A DNA stretch of 43,048 bases from Rhodoferax sp. (lineage in GTDB: Bacteria > Pseudomonadota > Gammaproteobacteria > Burkholderiales > Burkholderiaceae_C), in NCBI GenBank assembly GCA_029865845.1, contig JARXAM010000109.1:1-43048 (forward strand), read 5' to 3'. A program made the position numbers and the translations under genes. Below the pieces are notes generated by a model, which was not told the DNA's origin, made no database searches, and was given only the letters and a program-made list of their open reading frames with translations. The stretch's first letter is position 1; every line of letters begins with the position of its first letter. Positions 11,426 to 20,370 of this stretch are shown here, in pieces.

Positions 11426-13672
11426 ATGCGTACCCTTACCAAGCTCGTCTCGGGCTGGACCTTTCACACCTCTTTTTCGTCTGACCTGATCGCCGGGGCT
11501 GCTGCAGGCCAGGCCGTGCGCCTGCCGCACAACGCTGTCGATCTGGACATGAGCTACTTCGACGAACGCGCGTTCCAAAAAGAGTTTGCCTACCAATACA
11601 CCTTGGCCTGGCAGCCCGCGTTTGCAGGCCGCGAAGTAAGCCTGCGCTTTGACGGCGCCATGGCCAACAGCGTGGTGTGGGTCAACGGCCAGCAGGTGGC
11701 TTCCCACCAAGACGGCTACACCCCTTTTTGCGCCCGCCTCACCGGCTTGCTCAACGAGGGCGACAACCTCATCACCGTGAAGGTAGACGGTAGCGAGAAC
11801 CCCGAGATCCCCCCCTTCGGGGGCCAGATCGATTACCTGACCTACGCGGGCATCTACCGCGATGTATGGCTGCAAGTGAACGACGCAGTGTCGATTGCCA
11901 ACCTCAAGATCGAAACCGCCAACGAACTGAGCGATGCCAAAGGCGTGACCGTCAAAGGCTTTCTGTCCAACCCCACCCAGGCCGCCTTCACTGGCACCGC
12001 ATTGGTGGAGCTGTGCAACACCAAGGGCACCGTGCTGCACCAGCACACCGTGGAGGTGGCGGGCGCAGAGTTCAGCGCATCATTTGGCGCACTGGCCGGT
12101 CTTGCGCTATGGGAGCTGGACAGCCCCGTGTTGTATGTGGCGCGCGTCACGCTAACCACCAACGTGGGCACCGACCAGCACAGTACCCGGTTTGGCTTTC
12201 GCACTGCGCGCTTTACCACCGAGGGTTTTTTCCTCAACGGCAGGCCACTCAAAATCCGCGGGCTCAACCGCCACCAAAGCTACCCCTACGTGGGCTATGC
12301 CATGGGCCAGCGCGCCCAGGCCAAAGATGCCGATGTGATGAAGGACGTGCTCAAGTGCAACCTGGTGCGCACCTCGCATTACCCGCAGTCCCCCTACTTT
12401 CTGGACCGCTGCGACGAAATCGGCCTCTTGGTGTTTGAAGAAATCCCCGGTTGGCAGCACATCGGCGGCCCGGCCTGGCAAGACGCGTCGGTGGACAACG
12501 TGCGCCGCATGGTCGAGCGCGACTGGAACCACCCCTGCATCATCATCTGGGGCGTGCGCATCAACGAATCGCAAGACAACCACGACTTCTACACCCGCAC
12601 CAACGCCATGGCCCGCAGCCTGGACAGCACCCGCCAGACCGGTGGCGTGCGCTATATCGAAAACAGCGAGCTGCTGGAGGACGTGTACACCGTGAACGAC
12701 TTCTGCCATGTGGCCCCACCGGAATGGATGAAGGGTATTGCCCCCACCCCGCTGCGCCAGCCCCGTGAGGTGACTGGCCTGGACCACGAGGTGCCGTATC
12801 TGGTAACCGAGTTCAACGGCCACATGTACCCCACCAAACGCATCGACCCCGAAGACCGCCAGGTCGAGCATGTACGTCGGCATTTGGACGTGCTGAACAA
12901 GGCGTATGAAAACCCGGTGATCAGCGGCGCCATTGGCTGGTGCATGTTTGACTACAACACCCACAAAGACTTTGGCGCGGGCGACCGCATCTGCCACCAC
13001 GGCGTGATGGACATCTTCCGCGAACCCAAGTTCGCCGCTTGGGGCTACACCAGCCAATGCAGCCCGGACGAACAGCTTGTGCTGCAGCCCGTGACCTACT
13101 GGGCCCGTGGTGAAAAAGACCGCTGCGAAGTACTGCCCCTCATCGTGCTCACCAACTGCGACTACGTGGAACTGCAAGTGGGCGATTTCGCACCCAAGCG
13201 CGCCGAGCCCGACCGCGAGCGCTACCCGCACCTGCCGCACGCACCCGTGATCTTTGACAACCGCCACGTCACCACGCCCGACCTGGGCGCCTGGGGCATG
13301 CTATGGCGCGACGCCACCGTGACCGGCTTTATCGACGGCAAGGCGGTTTCCACCGTCAAGCTCTCGGGCAACCCGGTGCCCACCACCCTGCAAGTGCAGG
13401 TGGATGACACCCATTTGCACGCCCATGAAAAAGACGCCACCCGCGTCATCGTGCGCGCGCTGGACCAGGCTGGCCGCCTGCTGCCGTTCATGGACGACGT
13501 GGTGCAAGTCAACGTGACTGGCGCTGCCAAGCTGCTAGGCCCCGACCTGCTCACGCTCAAGGGCGGCACCACCGGCTTTTGGCTGGAAACCACCGGTGCG
13601 GTGGGCCACATCACCTTGTGCGTATCCACCCGCCGCATGGGTGAACAGCGCGTGACGCTGCACGCCGCGTAA
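11426..13672 (+). CDS. Glycoside hydrolase family 2 (probable beta-galactosidase)
   Basis: A 748-residue GH2 enzyme with no signal peptide, so cytoplasmic. Domain order: N-terminal sugar-binding jelly roll (about 1-165, with NSVVWVNGQQVASHQDGYTPF), an immunoglobulin-like domain, then the TIM barrel from about residue 270 (LNGRPLKIRGLNRHQSYPYVG). The acid/base is predicted as Glu381 in GVRINES and the nucleophile as Glu462 in LVTEFNG. It is much shorter than E. coli LacZ (1023), like many compact GH2 enzymes. The family also includes beta-glucuronidases and beta-mannosidases. Beta-galactosidase is inferred mainly from the neighbouring alpha-galactosidase. Confidence 0.85.
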   Translation: MRTLTKLVSGWTFHTSFSSDLIAGAAAGQAVRLPHNAVDLDMSYFDERAFQKEFAYQYTLAWQPAFAGREVSLRFDGAMANSVVWVNGQQVASHQDGYTPFCARLTGLLNEGDNLITVKVDGSENPEIPPFGGQIDYLTYAGIYRDVWLQVNDAVSIANLKIETANELSDAKGVTVKGFLSNPTQAAFTGTALVELCNTKGTVLHQHTVEVAGAEFSASFGALAGLALWELDSPVLYVARVTLTTNVGTDQHSTRFGFRTARFTTEGFFLNGRPLKIRGLNRHQSYPYVGYAMGQRAQAKDADVMKDVLKCNLVRTSHYPQSPYFLDRCDEIGLLVFEEIPGWQHIGGPAWQDASVDNVRRMVERDWNHPCIIIWGVRINESQDNHDFYTRTNAMARSLDSTRQTGGVRYIENSELLEDVYTVNDFCHVAPPEWMKGIAPTPLRQPREVTGLDHEVPYLVTEFNGHMYPTKRIDPEDRQVEHVRRHLDVLNKAYENPVISGAIGWCMFDYNTHKDFGAGDRICHHGVMDIFREPKFAAWGYTSQCSPDEQLVLQPVTYWARGEKDRCEVLPLIVLTNCDYVELQVGDFAPKRAEPDRERYPHLPHAPVIFDNRHVTTPDLGAWGMLWRDATVTGFIDGKAVSTVKLSGNPVPTTLQVQVDDTHLHAHEKDATRVIVRALDQAGRLLPFMDDVVQVNVTGAAKLLGPDLLTLKGGTTGFWLETTGAVGHITLCVSTRRMGEQRVTLHAA

Positions 13673-13698
13673 ACCACAGCGCTTTCGAGGAATAGAAC

Positions 13699-14823
13699 AT
13701 GGCAGACGTCAAACTCACCCAGGTCCGCAAGTCATTCGGCGAGATCGACATCATCCGAGGCGTGGACCTCGACATCCAGCACGGCGAGTTCGTGGTGTTT
13801 GTGGGCCCCTCGGGCTGCGGCAAATCCACGCTGTTGCGCACCATCTCGGGCCTGGAGGACATCACCAGCGGCGAGCTGCGCATTGGCGGCCAGGTCATGA
13901 ACCACGTGGACCCGTCCCAACGCGGCATAGCCATGGTGTTCCAGAGCTACGCCCTCTACCCGCACATGACAGTGCGCGAAAACATGGGCTTTGCCCTCAA
14001 GCACGCCGGGGTGGCCAAAGATGTCGTGACGGCCAAGGTGGACGCCGCCGCCAAGATACTGGGGCTGGAGCCGCTGATGGACCGCAAACCCAAGGCCCTC
14101 TCGGGCGGGCAACGCCAACGCGTGGCCATTGGCCGCGCCATCGTGCGCGACCCGCAGGTCTTTTTGTTTGACGAGCCGCTCTCCAACCTCGACGCCGAAC
14201 TGCGCGTGCACATGCGCATTGAAATTGCCCGCCTGCACCGCGAGCTGGGCAGCACCATCATCTACGTCACGCACGACCAGGTAGAGGCCATGACCCTGGC
14301 CGACAAAATCGTGGTGCTGCGTGCCGGTGTGGTGGAGCAGGTGGGTGCGCCGCTGGATCTGTATGACAACCCGGCCAACACCTTTGTGGCCGGCTTCATC
14401 GGCTCACCGCGCATGAACTTCTTTGACGGCGAGATCATCGGCCACGCCCCGGCAGACACAACCCACGACCCCGCGTTCGAGGGCCACGGTGCCTGCCTGG
14501 TCCGCCTGCATGGGTTTGACAACGCCACCATTGCGCTCCCACTGGGGGGCCGTTTGCCCGCCGTGGGCACCGCCGTGTCTGTGGGCGTACGGCCCGAACA
14601 TTTTGCGCAGGACGGCAGCGCCACACTGCCCGTGGCCATCGACATGCTGGAACACCTGGGCGGTGAAACCTTTGTGTATGCCCGCTCTTCTAGCGGTGTG
14701 ATGGTGGTCATGGAAAGCAAGCACGGCCGCAGCCTGCGCCCCGGCCAAACACTGGAGGCGCGCTTTGACGCCAGCAAAGCACTGCTCTTTGACACGCATG
14801 GTGCCCGCATCTATTGCCAATAA
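13699..14823 (+). CDS. Sugar ABC transporter ATP-binding protein (MalK/UgpC/MsmX type)
   Basis: A 374-residue ATPase that powers the importer. Walker A is at 36-44 (GPSGCGKST), the signature [10 protein letters not shown] starts at 134, and Walker B ends FDEP with Asp158-Glu159; the VTHDQVEAM switch region follows. The C-terminal 130 residues form the TOBE regulatory domain typical of CUT1 transporters. It lies between the two glycosidase genes, 26 bp after the GH2 gene, with an AGGAA ribosome-binding site. MsmX-type ATPases can serve several importers, so it may not be exclusive to this operon. Confidence 0.93.
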   Translation: MADVKLTQVRKSFGEIDIIRGVDLDIQHGEFVVFVGPSGCGKSTLLRTISGLEDITSGELRIGGQVMNHVDPSQRGIAMVFQSYALYPHMTVRENMGFALKHAGVAKDVVTAKVDAAAKILGLEPLMDRKPKALSGGQRQRVAIGRAIVRDPQVFLFDEPLSNLDAELRVHMRIEIARLHRELGSTIIYVTHDQVEAMTLADKIVVLRAGVVEQVGAPLDLYDNPANTFVAGFIGSPRMNFFDGEIIGHAPADTTHDPAFEGHGACLVRLHGFDNATIALPLGGRLPAVGTAVSVGVRPEHFAQDGSATLPVAIDMLEHLGGETFVYARSSSGVMVVMESKHGRSLRPGQTLEARFDASKALLFDTHGARIYCQ

Positions 14824-14831
14824 TCTGCGCC

Positions 14832-17006
14832 ATGCCCACCCACGCAGCCGAGGCCTCTGCCACTTTCATTACCCTGCACGGCACCCACACCAGCGTGGTG
14901 CTGGAAATGCGCGAGCATGAAGCCCCGCTATGGCGCTACTGGGGTCCTCGCCTGCCGGACAACTGCGTGCCCCTGGCACCGCTGCGCGATGGCAGGGCCA
15001 TTCCACCCAGCAGCATGGAGTTTGACCAGCCGTTCACTGTGGCCCCCACCTTCGGCGTGGGCTGGTACATGCAAAGCGCCCTGCTGGCGCACCGCAGCGG
15101 CCAACAGTTTGCACAGGCGTTCACCCACTGCACGGTCGAAACCCTGCTCAGCGGCAAGCGCATTGCCCTCCACCTCACCGATCGCGTGGCGCAACTGCGC
15201 CTCACACTGCACATGGCGCTAGACGCCCACGACGTACTGCACGTGAGCAGCACCCTGGTCAACGACGGGCCCGATGTGCTTGACGTTCAGTGGCTGGCCG
15301 CAGGCACTGTGCCGCTGCCGGGCGACGCGCACACGGTGCGCTCGTATACCGGCCAGTGGGCCAACGAATTTGGGTTGCAGGTCGATACCCTGTCGCGCAG
15401 TACCTGGCTGCGCGAAAACCGGCGTGGCCGCAGCGCGCACGACACCTTTCCCGGTGCGGTCGTCACCACGCCGGGCAGCACCGAGCACGTCGGCACCGTG
15501 TATGGCGCACACCTGGCGTGGTCGGGCAACCACCGCCAAGCGATTGAATGGCTGCACGACGGTCAATACCAATGGCACATGGGCGAGTGGCTGGCTCCGG
15601 GCGAAATACGCCTGGCCACGGGCGAGCGCCTGCAAACGCCCACGCTGTTTGCCAGCTGCTCGGTGCAAGGCCTCAACGGGCTGGCTGCCAACTTTCACGC
15701 GGCCGTGCGCAACCGCTTGCCCTGGCCGGGGGGGCGCATGCGCCAACGCCCGGTGCATCTCAACACGTGGGAAGCGGTGTACTTTGACCACCGCCGCGAC
15801 GACATCCACGCACTCGCCAGCGCGGCTGCCAACGTGGGCGTGGAGCGCTTTGTGCTGGACGATGGCTGGTTCCAGGGCCGCCACAGCGACCGCGCCGCGC
15901 TGGGCGACTGGTGGCCCGACTCCAGCAAATACCCCGACGGCCTGCAAGCCTTGGCCCGCCATGTGAACCAACTAGGTATGGAGTTTGGCCTGTGGGTGGA
16001 GCCCGAAATGGTCAGTCCCGACAGCCAGCTCTTTCGCACCCACCCCGACTGGGCCTTGCAGCTCGAAGGCCGCCCCCTGCTCACCATGCGCCACCAGTTG
16101 GTGCTGGATGTTGCCCGCCCCGAAGTGGCCGACTACCTGTTTGCCAAACTGCATGCGCTCTTGAACAACGTGCCCATTGCTTACCTCAAATGGGACATGA
16201 ACCGCGACCTCACCACCGCCGGCGACGCGCGGGGCCGCCCCGCCTACCACCGCTGCGTGCACGCGCTGTATGCGCTGATAGACCGTGTGCGTGCAGCCCA
16301 TCCGCACTTGGAGGTCGAGAGCTGCGCGTCGGGCGGCGCGCGGCTGGACATGGGCGTGCTCGCCCACACCCACCGTGTCTGGACCAGCGACTGCAACGAC
16401 GCACTCGCGCGGGTAGCCATCCAGCGCGGCGCGCTACAGTTTTTGCCCCCCGAGATCTTGGGCTGCCACATTGGCCCCGCGCCCGCGCACACCACCGGCC
16501 GCAGCCAGAGCCTCAACTTCCGGGCCGGTGTCGCATTGAGCGGGCACTTGGGGCTCGAATTGGACGTACGCCACCTGCCCGACGAAGACCGCATGGCCCT
16601 GGGCCGCTGGATAGGCATGTACAAGCAACTGCGCAACCGCCTGCACACCGGCCAAGTGTGGCTGGGCGAGTCGGGCGACGGCGTGGTCTGGCAAGCCCAT
16701 GGCGACGCCGGTGCCAGCGAGGTGCTGCTGCTGGTCTACCGCACCACGCCCACCACGCACCGCAACACGCCCCCCCTGCGCCTGCCCATGCTGCGCCCAG
16801 CGGCGCACTACACCATCGAACGGCTGGACCCGACCCCACCCGAGTGGACCAGCAGCCCGCTCAACGACGCAATGCAGGCCGCCGGTGCCCAAGCCGCCCA
16901 GCCACCCACCGCCCACGGTGCGTGGCTGGCTGCTGTGGGCCTGCCGCTGCCGCGCATGCATGCCGAGAGTGCGTTGATCTACCGGCTGCGGTTTATCCCG
17001 CAATAA
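14832..17006 (+). CDS. Alpha-galactosidase, glycoside hydrolase family 36
   Basis: A 724-residue GH36 enzyme releasing terminal alpha-galactose from melibiose/raffinose-type sugars. Conserved blocks: FVLDDGWFQGRHSDRAALGD, WVEPEMVSPDS, the nucleophile Asp455 in LKWDMNRD and the acid/base Asp520 in WTSDCNDA, with CASGGARLDMG between them. There is no signal peptide, so it acts in the cytosol on imported sugar. I place the start at ATG 14832; an in-frame TTG at 14814 would overlap the ATPase gene. The gene is very GC-rich and follows the ATPase by 8 bp. It is the last gene of the galactoside operon. Confidence 0.93.
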   Translation: MPTHAAEASATFITLHGTHTSVVLEMREHEAPLWRYWGPRLPDNCVPLAPLRDGRAIPPSSMEFDQPFTVAPTFGVGWYMQSALLAHRSGQQFAQAFTHCTVETLLSGKRIALHLTDRVAQLRLTLHMALDAHDVLHVSSTLVNDGPDVLDVQWLAAGTVPLPGDAHTVRSYTGQWANEFGLQVDTLSRSTWLRENRRGRSAHDTFPGAVVTTPGSTEHVGTVYGAHLAWSGNHRQAIEWLHDGQYQWHMGEWLAPGEIRLATGERLQTPTLFASCSVQGLNGLAANFHAAVRNRLPWPGGRMRQRPVHLNTWEAVYFDHRRDDIHALASAAANVGVERFVLDDGWFQGRHSDRAALGDWWPDSSKYPDGLQALARHVNQLGMEFGLWVEPEMVSPDSQLFRTHPDWALQLEGRPLLTMRHQLVLDVARPEVADYLFAKLHALLNNVPIAYLKWDMNRDLTTAGDARGRPAYHRCVHALYALIDRVRAAHPHLEVESCASGGARLDMGVLAHTHRVWTSDCNDALARVAIQRGALQFLPPEILGCHIGPAPAHTTGRSQSLNFRAGVALSGHLGLELDVRHLPDEDRMALGRWIGMYKQLRNRLHTGQVWLGESGDGVVWQAHGDAGASEVLLLVYRTTPTTHRNTPPLRLPMLRPAAHYTIERLDPTPPEWTSSPLNDAMQAAGAQAAQPPTAHGAWLAAVGLPLPRMHAESALIYRLRFIPQ

Positions 17007-17008
17007 AA

Positions 17009-17072
17009 GTCGCAAAAGTAGCAAAACTTTGTTTTGAGACATACACTTAGATATGTCTAACAAGTCGCAAAA
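17009..17072 (+). repeat. Three copies of a 9-mer, GTMGCAAAA, around the fic start
   Basis: GTCGCAAAA (17009-17017) and GTAGCAAAA (17018-17026) are in direct tandem. A third copy, GTCGCAAAA, lies at 17064-17072, just inside the coding region. Tandem direct repeats overlapping a start codon could be binding sites for an autoregulator or simply chance in an A-rich spot. The repeat is certain; a role is speculative. Confidence 0.45.
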
Positions 17073-18273
17073 ATTCGCGCAATATGACCATCCGGCCCAG
17101 ATGGGGCCGCTGCTTCCTGCAGAGCACATGCTGGGGTCGTTGCTCGAAAAGGCCCATGACCTGATCCGCGCCTGCGACCAACTCGCGGGCAAATGCCAAG
17201 TTGGTGCCCTGGAAGGCTTGCGGGGGCTGCTGCGCGCCATGAACTCGTACTACAGCAACCGGATTGAAGGTCAACATACCCTGCCGGTGGAGATCGAACA
17301 GGCCCTGCGCAATGAATACGCCCCGGACGCAGACCGGGCACGCAAACAACGCCTGGCCGTGAGCCACATGGCCAGCGAACAGGCCCTCGAACAGCAATGG
17401 CCCCAATGGACGTCACAGGACGTCTGGTCTATCAACATGGTCCAGAACATTCACCAAGACCTTTTCGCAAGGCTCGATGCTGCAGACCGCCTTTTGCCGG
17501 ACGGCCAAGCCCTGGTGCCCGGCGCCCTGCGCACCCAAGAGGTGAGCGTTGGCCGCCATGCCGCGCCGCTTGCGGCAGCAGTCCCACAGTTCTTGGGCCG
17601 CTGGGGTGGCTATTACGCCCACGTCCGGCGCGGCGAAATGCAGGTGCTGGCCATTGCCGCATCACACCACCGGCTGGCATGGATCCACCCGTTTGCAGAC
17701 GGCAACGGCCGGGTGGCACGCCTGCACACCCATTTGGCGATGGGCCACATGGGGTTGACGAACGGCCTCTGGTCCCCCCTGCGTGCCTTTGCGCGCAGCA
17801 CGCCTGACTATTACGCACGGCTGGACGCAGCAGACCAGGCGCGCGCAGGCGACCTGGACGGCAGAGGCAACTTGTCAGAAAAAGCCCTGTGCGATTGGTT
17901 GGACTACGTGCTCACGCAGTCTCTGGACCAGGTGCAGTTCATGGCAGGCCTGCTCAACCTGAGCACCATGCGCGACCGGATTGCCGCATGTTTGGGCTAT
18001 GAGCAGAACGTGGTTCGCAGCGGGGTGCGCACAGAAGCGCTAACCGCACTGCATTACCTGTTTGCCACGCAAGGCACCCTGGAACGGGCCGACTTCAAGG
18101 CCATGCTGGGCCTGGGCGACCGCTTGGCCACAGCACAGGTGAGCGCATTGCTCAAGCGGGGCCTCTTAAACACCGACAGTGCTTATGGCAAGCTAAGGTT
18201 CGGGGTACCACAACACGCTTTGCGGTTTTGTTTTCCCGGCCTCTGGCCGGAAGCAGAAGGGCATCACTCTTGA
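17053..18273 (+). CDS. Fic-domain protein (predicted AMP transferase, class II autoinhibited)
   Basis: A 406-residue Fic protein. The catalytic motif HPFADGNGR begins at His212, with a further Arg for ATP binding (HxFx(D/E)GNGRxxR pattern). An N-terminal inhibitory motif (S/T)xxxE(G/N) is present as SNRIEG at 68-73, with Glu72 expected to block ATP productively, so it is a class II enzyme whose activity is held in check within one chain. Fic enzymes usually AMPylate a hydroxyl side chain of a target protein; the target is unknown. The C-terminal 100 residues look like a helical winged-helix region. The gene sits 46 bp after the alpha-galactosidase and 1 bp before the rhodanese gene. Start has no good ribosome-binding site. 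Confidence 0.9.
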   Translation: MSNKSQKFAQYDHPAQMGPLLPAEHMLGSLLEKAHDLIRACDQLAGKCQVGALEGLRGLLRAMNSYYSNRIEGQHTLPVEIEQALRNEYAPDADRARKQRLAVSHMASEQALEQQWPQWTSQDVWSINMVQNIHQDLFARLDAADRLLPDGQALVPGALRTQEVSVGRHAAPLAAAVPQFLGRWGGYYAHVRRGEMQVLAIAASHHRLAWIHPFADGNGRVARLHTHLAMGHMGLTNGLWSPLRAFARSTPDYYARLDAADQARAGDLDGRGNLSEKALCDWLDYVLTQSLDQVQFMAGLLNLSTMRDRIAACLGYEQNVVRSGVRTEALTALHYLFATQGTLERADFKAMLGLGDRLATAQVSALLKRGLLNTDSAYGKLRFGVPQHALRFCFPGLWPEAEGHHS

Positions 18274-18274
18274 T

Positions 18275-18601
18275 ATGAAAACACGCATCTGCAGCATCAC
18301 CCTCGCCCTCACGATGACCTTGGGGGCCCTCTCGGCCCAGGCCAAAGACATCATCATCGATGTGCGCAGCCCGCAAGAATTTGCCGCCGGCCATGTGGAG
18401 GGCGCCATCAACATCGAGCACACCGCCATCGCCCAAGAGATTGCCAAAGCAGGCGTGGGCAAAGACGACACGGTGCTGCTGTATTGCCAAAGCGGCCGGC
18501 GCAGCGGCATCGCGCTGGACACGCTCAAGGGCCTGGGCTTTAGCAAGGCCCAGAACGTGGGCGGCATCGAGCAGGCCCGCAAAATCCTGGCCAAAAAGTA
18601 A
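18275..18601 (+). CDS. Periplasmic rhodanese-domain protein (PspE-like)
   Basis: A 108-residue single-domain rhodanese with a signal peptide (residues 1-23, cleavage after SAQA). Conserved IIIDVRSPQEFAAGHVEGAINI is followed by the active-site loop CQSGRRSG with Cys71 as the sulfur-accepting residue. It would transfer sulfane sulfur in the periplasm; the physiological donor and acceptor are unknown. It lies one base after the fic stop codon and 14 bp before the DNA glycosylase gene, implying co-transcription, though no functional link to either neighbour is evident. Confidence 0.92.
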   Translation: MKTRICSITLALTMTLGALSAQAKDIIIDVRSPQEFAAGHVEGAINIEHTAIAQEIAKAGVGKDDTVLLYCQSGRRSGIALDTLKGLGFSKAQNVGGIEQARKILAKK

Positions 18602-18615
18602 GGCGGGGCACACCT

Positions 18616-19128
18616 GTGGCGCCAGCCACCCTGACCGGCCTGGCGCCGCTGGTGTCACCCGCCACGCGGGTGCTGATTCTGGGCAGCTTCCCCGGTGTGC
18701 GTTCGCTACAGGCGCAGCAGTATTACGGCCATCCGCACAACCAGTTTTGGAAAATAGTGCACGCCATTTGGCCGCCAGACGCTCATGCATCCAGCGCAAG
18801 CGCCAGCTATGAAAACCGTTGCAATTGGCTGCTGGAACGCGGCGTGGGCGTGTGGGACGTGTACGCCCGCTGCGAACGCGAAGGCAGCTTGGACAGCGCC
18901 ATCCGCAACGCGGTGCCCAACGACATCGCCGCACTACATCTGCCGCAGCTACAGGCCATCGCCCACAACGGCGGCGAGAGCTTCAAACACGCCCGCCATA
19001 CCCGCACCTTGGGCGTGCCCGTCTACCAGCTGCCCAGCACCAGCCCCGCCAACGCGAGCTGGAGCTTTGAGCGCAAGCTAGCGGCGTGGCGAGAGGTGAT
19101 GGAGCGGCACATCAACCCTCTGGAATGA
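18616..19128 (+). CDS. DNA-deoxyinosine (hypoxanthine) glycosylase, uracil-DNA glycosylase superfamily family 6
   Basis: A 170-residue enzyme of the UDG fold that would excise deaminated adenine (hypoxanthine) from DNA. Motif 1 GSFPG is at 23-27, followed by SLQAQQYYGHPHNQFWKI, and the C-terminal motif LPSTSPAN is at 139-146; together these mark the hypoxanthine-glycosylase family. Translation starts at GTG 18616 behind AAGGCGG. The last five or so codons (after RH at 19110) are shared with the end of the convergent nucleotidyltransferase gene (17-bp overlap). A second, diverged copy of the gene's 3' end lies at 20420-20513, suggesting that the C-terminus was rewritten by insertion of the cassette. 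Confidence 0.85.
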   Translation: MAPATLTGLAPLVSPATRVLILGSFPGVRSLQAQQYYGHPHNQFWKIVHAIWPPDAHASSASASYENRCNWLLERGVGVWDVYARCEREGSLDSAIRNAVPNDIAALHLPQLQAIAHNGGESFKHARHTRTLGVPVYQLPSTSPANASWSFERKLAAWREVMERHINPLE

Positions 19129-19669
19129 CATGCCCAGCATCGCGCGCAATAGCAAGCCAGCGGCGGATGCGTGCGCTCAGGGCACGCTGATTCACATCCG
19201 GCGGCATGTTCTTCACCAAGGCCAAAGCCTCAGAAGGGCGTAAGTACTGGTGCACCAACAAGGCAGTGCAAAACTCCATATCCTTGGTGCGGCCTGCCAC
19301 TGCTTTGGACAAGAACAGATCAAGCACACCGATGCAGTAGCCCACGCCGGTTGCAAAGGATGCTTCTGGCACCCGCACCACTCGGTCACGCCAGTCGTGC
19401 GGGAGTTTGGCCGTGTGGATGTCGACTCCCTGAGCGTAGTACCCATTTGTTTCGTGGAAAACCGAACCCTCGCCAATGGCGCCATCGATCAGATCCGACA
19501 AGGCAGGGTTGTTCAGCGGGTAGATGTCCGCCTCAGCCGATACCGTCAGTTCGGCGGGCGGGTTGGGATGCGTGCCCAGAATGGCTTGACTGCCGATCAC
19601 TACCAGCTCGTACTCCTGCGTGATCTCGCTGCAAGCCCGGATCAGGTGCTCTAAGTCGATGCGCCTCAT
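19112..19669 (-). CDS. Nucleotidyltransferase-like protein (DUF6036/AbiEii-like), putative toxin of a TA-like pair
   Basis: A 185-residue protein with a minimal nucleotidyltransferase look: LVVIGSQAILGTHP near 23-36 (the GS element), an acidic SAEADIYPL (about 44-52) and a third acidic element GVDIHTAKLPHDWRDRVV (about 81-98), then a helical C-terminal half. This resembles the family annotated as DUF6036, related to AbiEii/MNT-type enzymes. It overlaps the upstream HTH gene by 4 bp (ATGA), the arrangement of many HTH/nucleotidyltransferase toxin-antitoxin modules. Its stop codon begins 2 bp beyond the point where homology between the two glycosylase ends stops. Enzymatic activity and toxicity are inferred only. 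Confidence 0.65.
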   Translation of the reverse strand: MRRIDLEHLIRACSEITQEYELVVIGSQAILGTHPNPPAELTVSAEADIYPLNNPALSDLIDGAIGEGSVFHETNGYYAQGVDIHTAKLPHDWRDRVVRVPEASFATGVGYCIGVLDLFLSKAVAGRTKDMEFCTALLVHQYLRPSEALALVKNMPPDVNQRALSARIRRWLAIARDAGHVIPEG

Positions 19670-20361
19670 GATTCGACTACCTCAATCGGCGCACCCAACA
19701 CCAATCCCGCCTTGAGTTGCGTCACCTCGCTCAAGATGGACAGGCGCACCTCGGCTGGCAGCACAGTGGTGAGGGGAGAGGCCTGGCGCAACTGTTGCGC
19801 ATACACAGAGCGGCCCGACGCGCGCCGGAAGGCTCCATTCTGCAGAATTTGCTGCCATTCCCGCCACAACGGCGCCGACCGGCTGGTGGGGTCTGCGTCC
19901 AGCCACTTTTGCACCACTCGGTTTGCCTGTTCCAGCAGCGCTGCGTCTGCCTTGACGAGCCGAACGGCAGCCTGATGAAGTGCCAAGCTCTGCAGGTCTT
20001 GCACCTGATGGCGGCTCATGTCCGCAGACACGGTGACCTGCACCGCAGGCCGTGGCCGGAGCGAGCGCCCGGCAGCCGTGCCGGCTTGCACAGGTTGCAT
20101 CACATCACTGGCCACCATCGCCAGCTCACCGCTCAGGCCCAAGCAAGCCATCACCCGCAAGTACGAACCCATGGATGCATTCGGGTCGCCAGACTCCACC
20201 GCGTACAAGGTGGTGCGCGACATGCCTGCCTGCTGCGCAACCACCACCGTGCCCCAGCCCCGTGCCTTGCGCGTGCGCTTGATGCGGTCGCCCAACTGGT
20301 GCAGCAACTGCATGTCCAGCACGGAGAGGTCTGTCGAGTTGGTTGGAAGTTGCGTGTTCAT
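19666..20361 (-). CDS. XRE-type HTH protein, putative antitoxin/autorepressor
   Basis: A 231-residue protein with a helix-turn-helix near residues 30-75 (LGDRIKRTRKARGWGTVVVA, then QQAGMSRTTLYAVESGDPNA). This is followed by an alanine-rich linker and a helical C-terminal domain of unknown function ending GLVLGAPIEVVES. It is the first gene of a two-gene unit with the nucleotidyltransferase-like protein (4-bp overlap). A good promoter with a perfect palindrome in its spacer lies immediately upstream, as expected if this protein represses its own operon. It could alternatively be a regulator not involved in toxin control. Confidence 0.75.
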   Translation of the reverse strand: MNTQLPTNSTDLSVLDMQLLHQLGDRIKRTRKARGWGTVVVAQQAGMSRTTLYAVESGDPNASMGSYLRVMACLGLSGELAMVASDVMQPVQAGTAAGRSLRPRPAVQVTVSADMSRHQVQDLQSLALHQAAVRLVKADAALLEQANRVVQKWLDADPTSRSAPLWREWQQILQNGAFRRASGRSVYAQQLRQASPLTTVLPAEVRLSILSEVTQLKAGLVLGAPIEVVES

Positions 20362-20370
20362 TTGTGCAGC

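Noticed and set aside
12152..13267. 371-codon open frame antisense to the GH2 gene
   Set aside because: Shadow of the GC-rich coding sequence; no start signals or recognisable motifs.
15911..17050. 379-codon open frame overlapping the alpha-galactosidase in another frame
   Set aside because: Arg/Pro/Ala-rich translation typical of a shifted frame in high-GC DNA; GH36 catalytic motifs are in the other frame.
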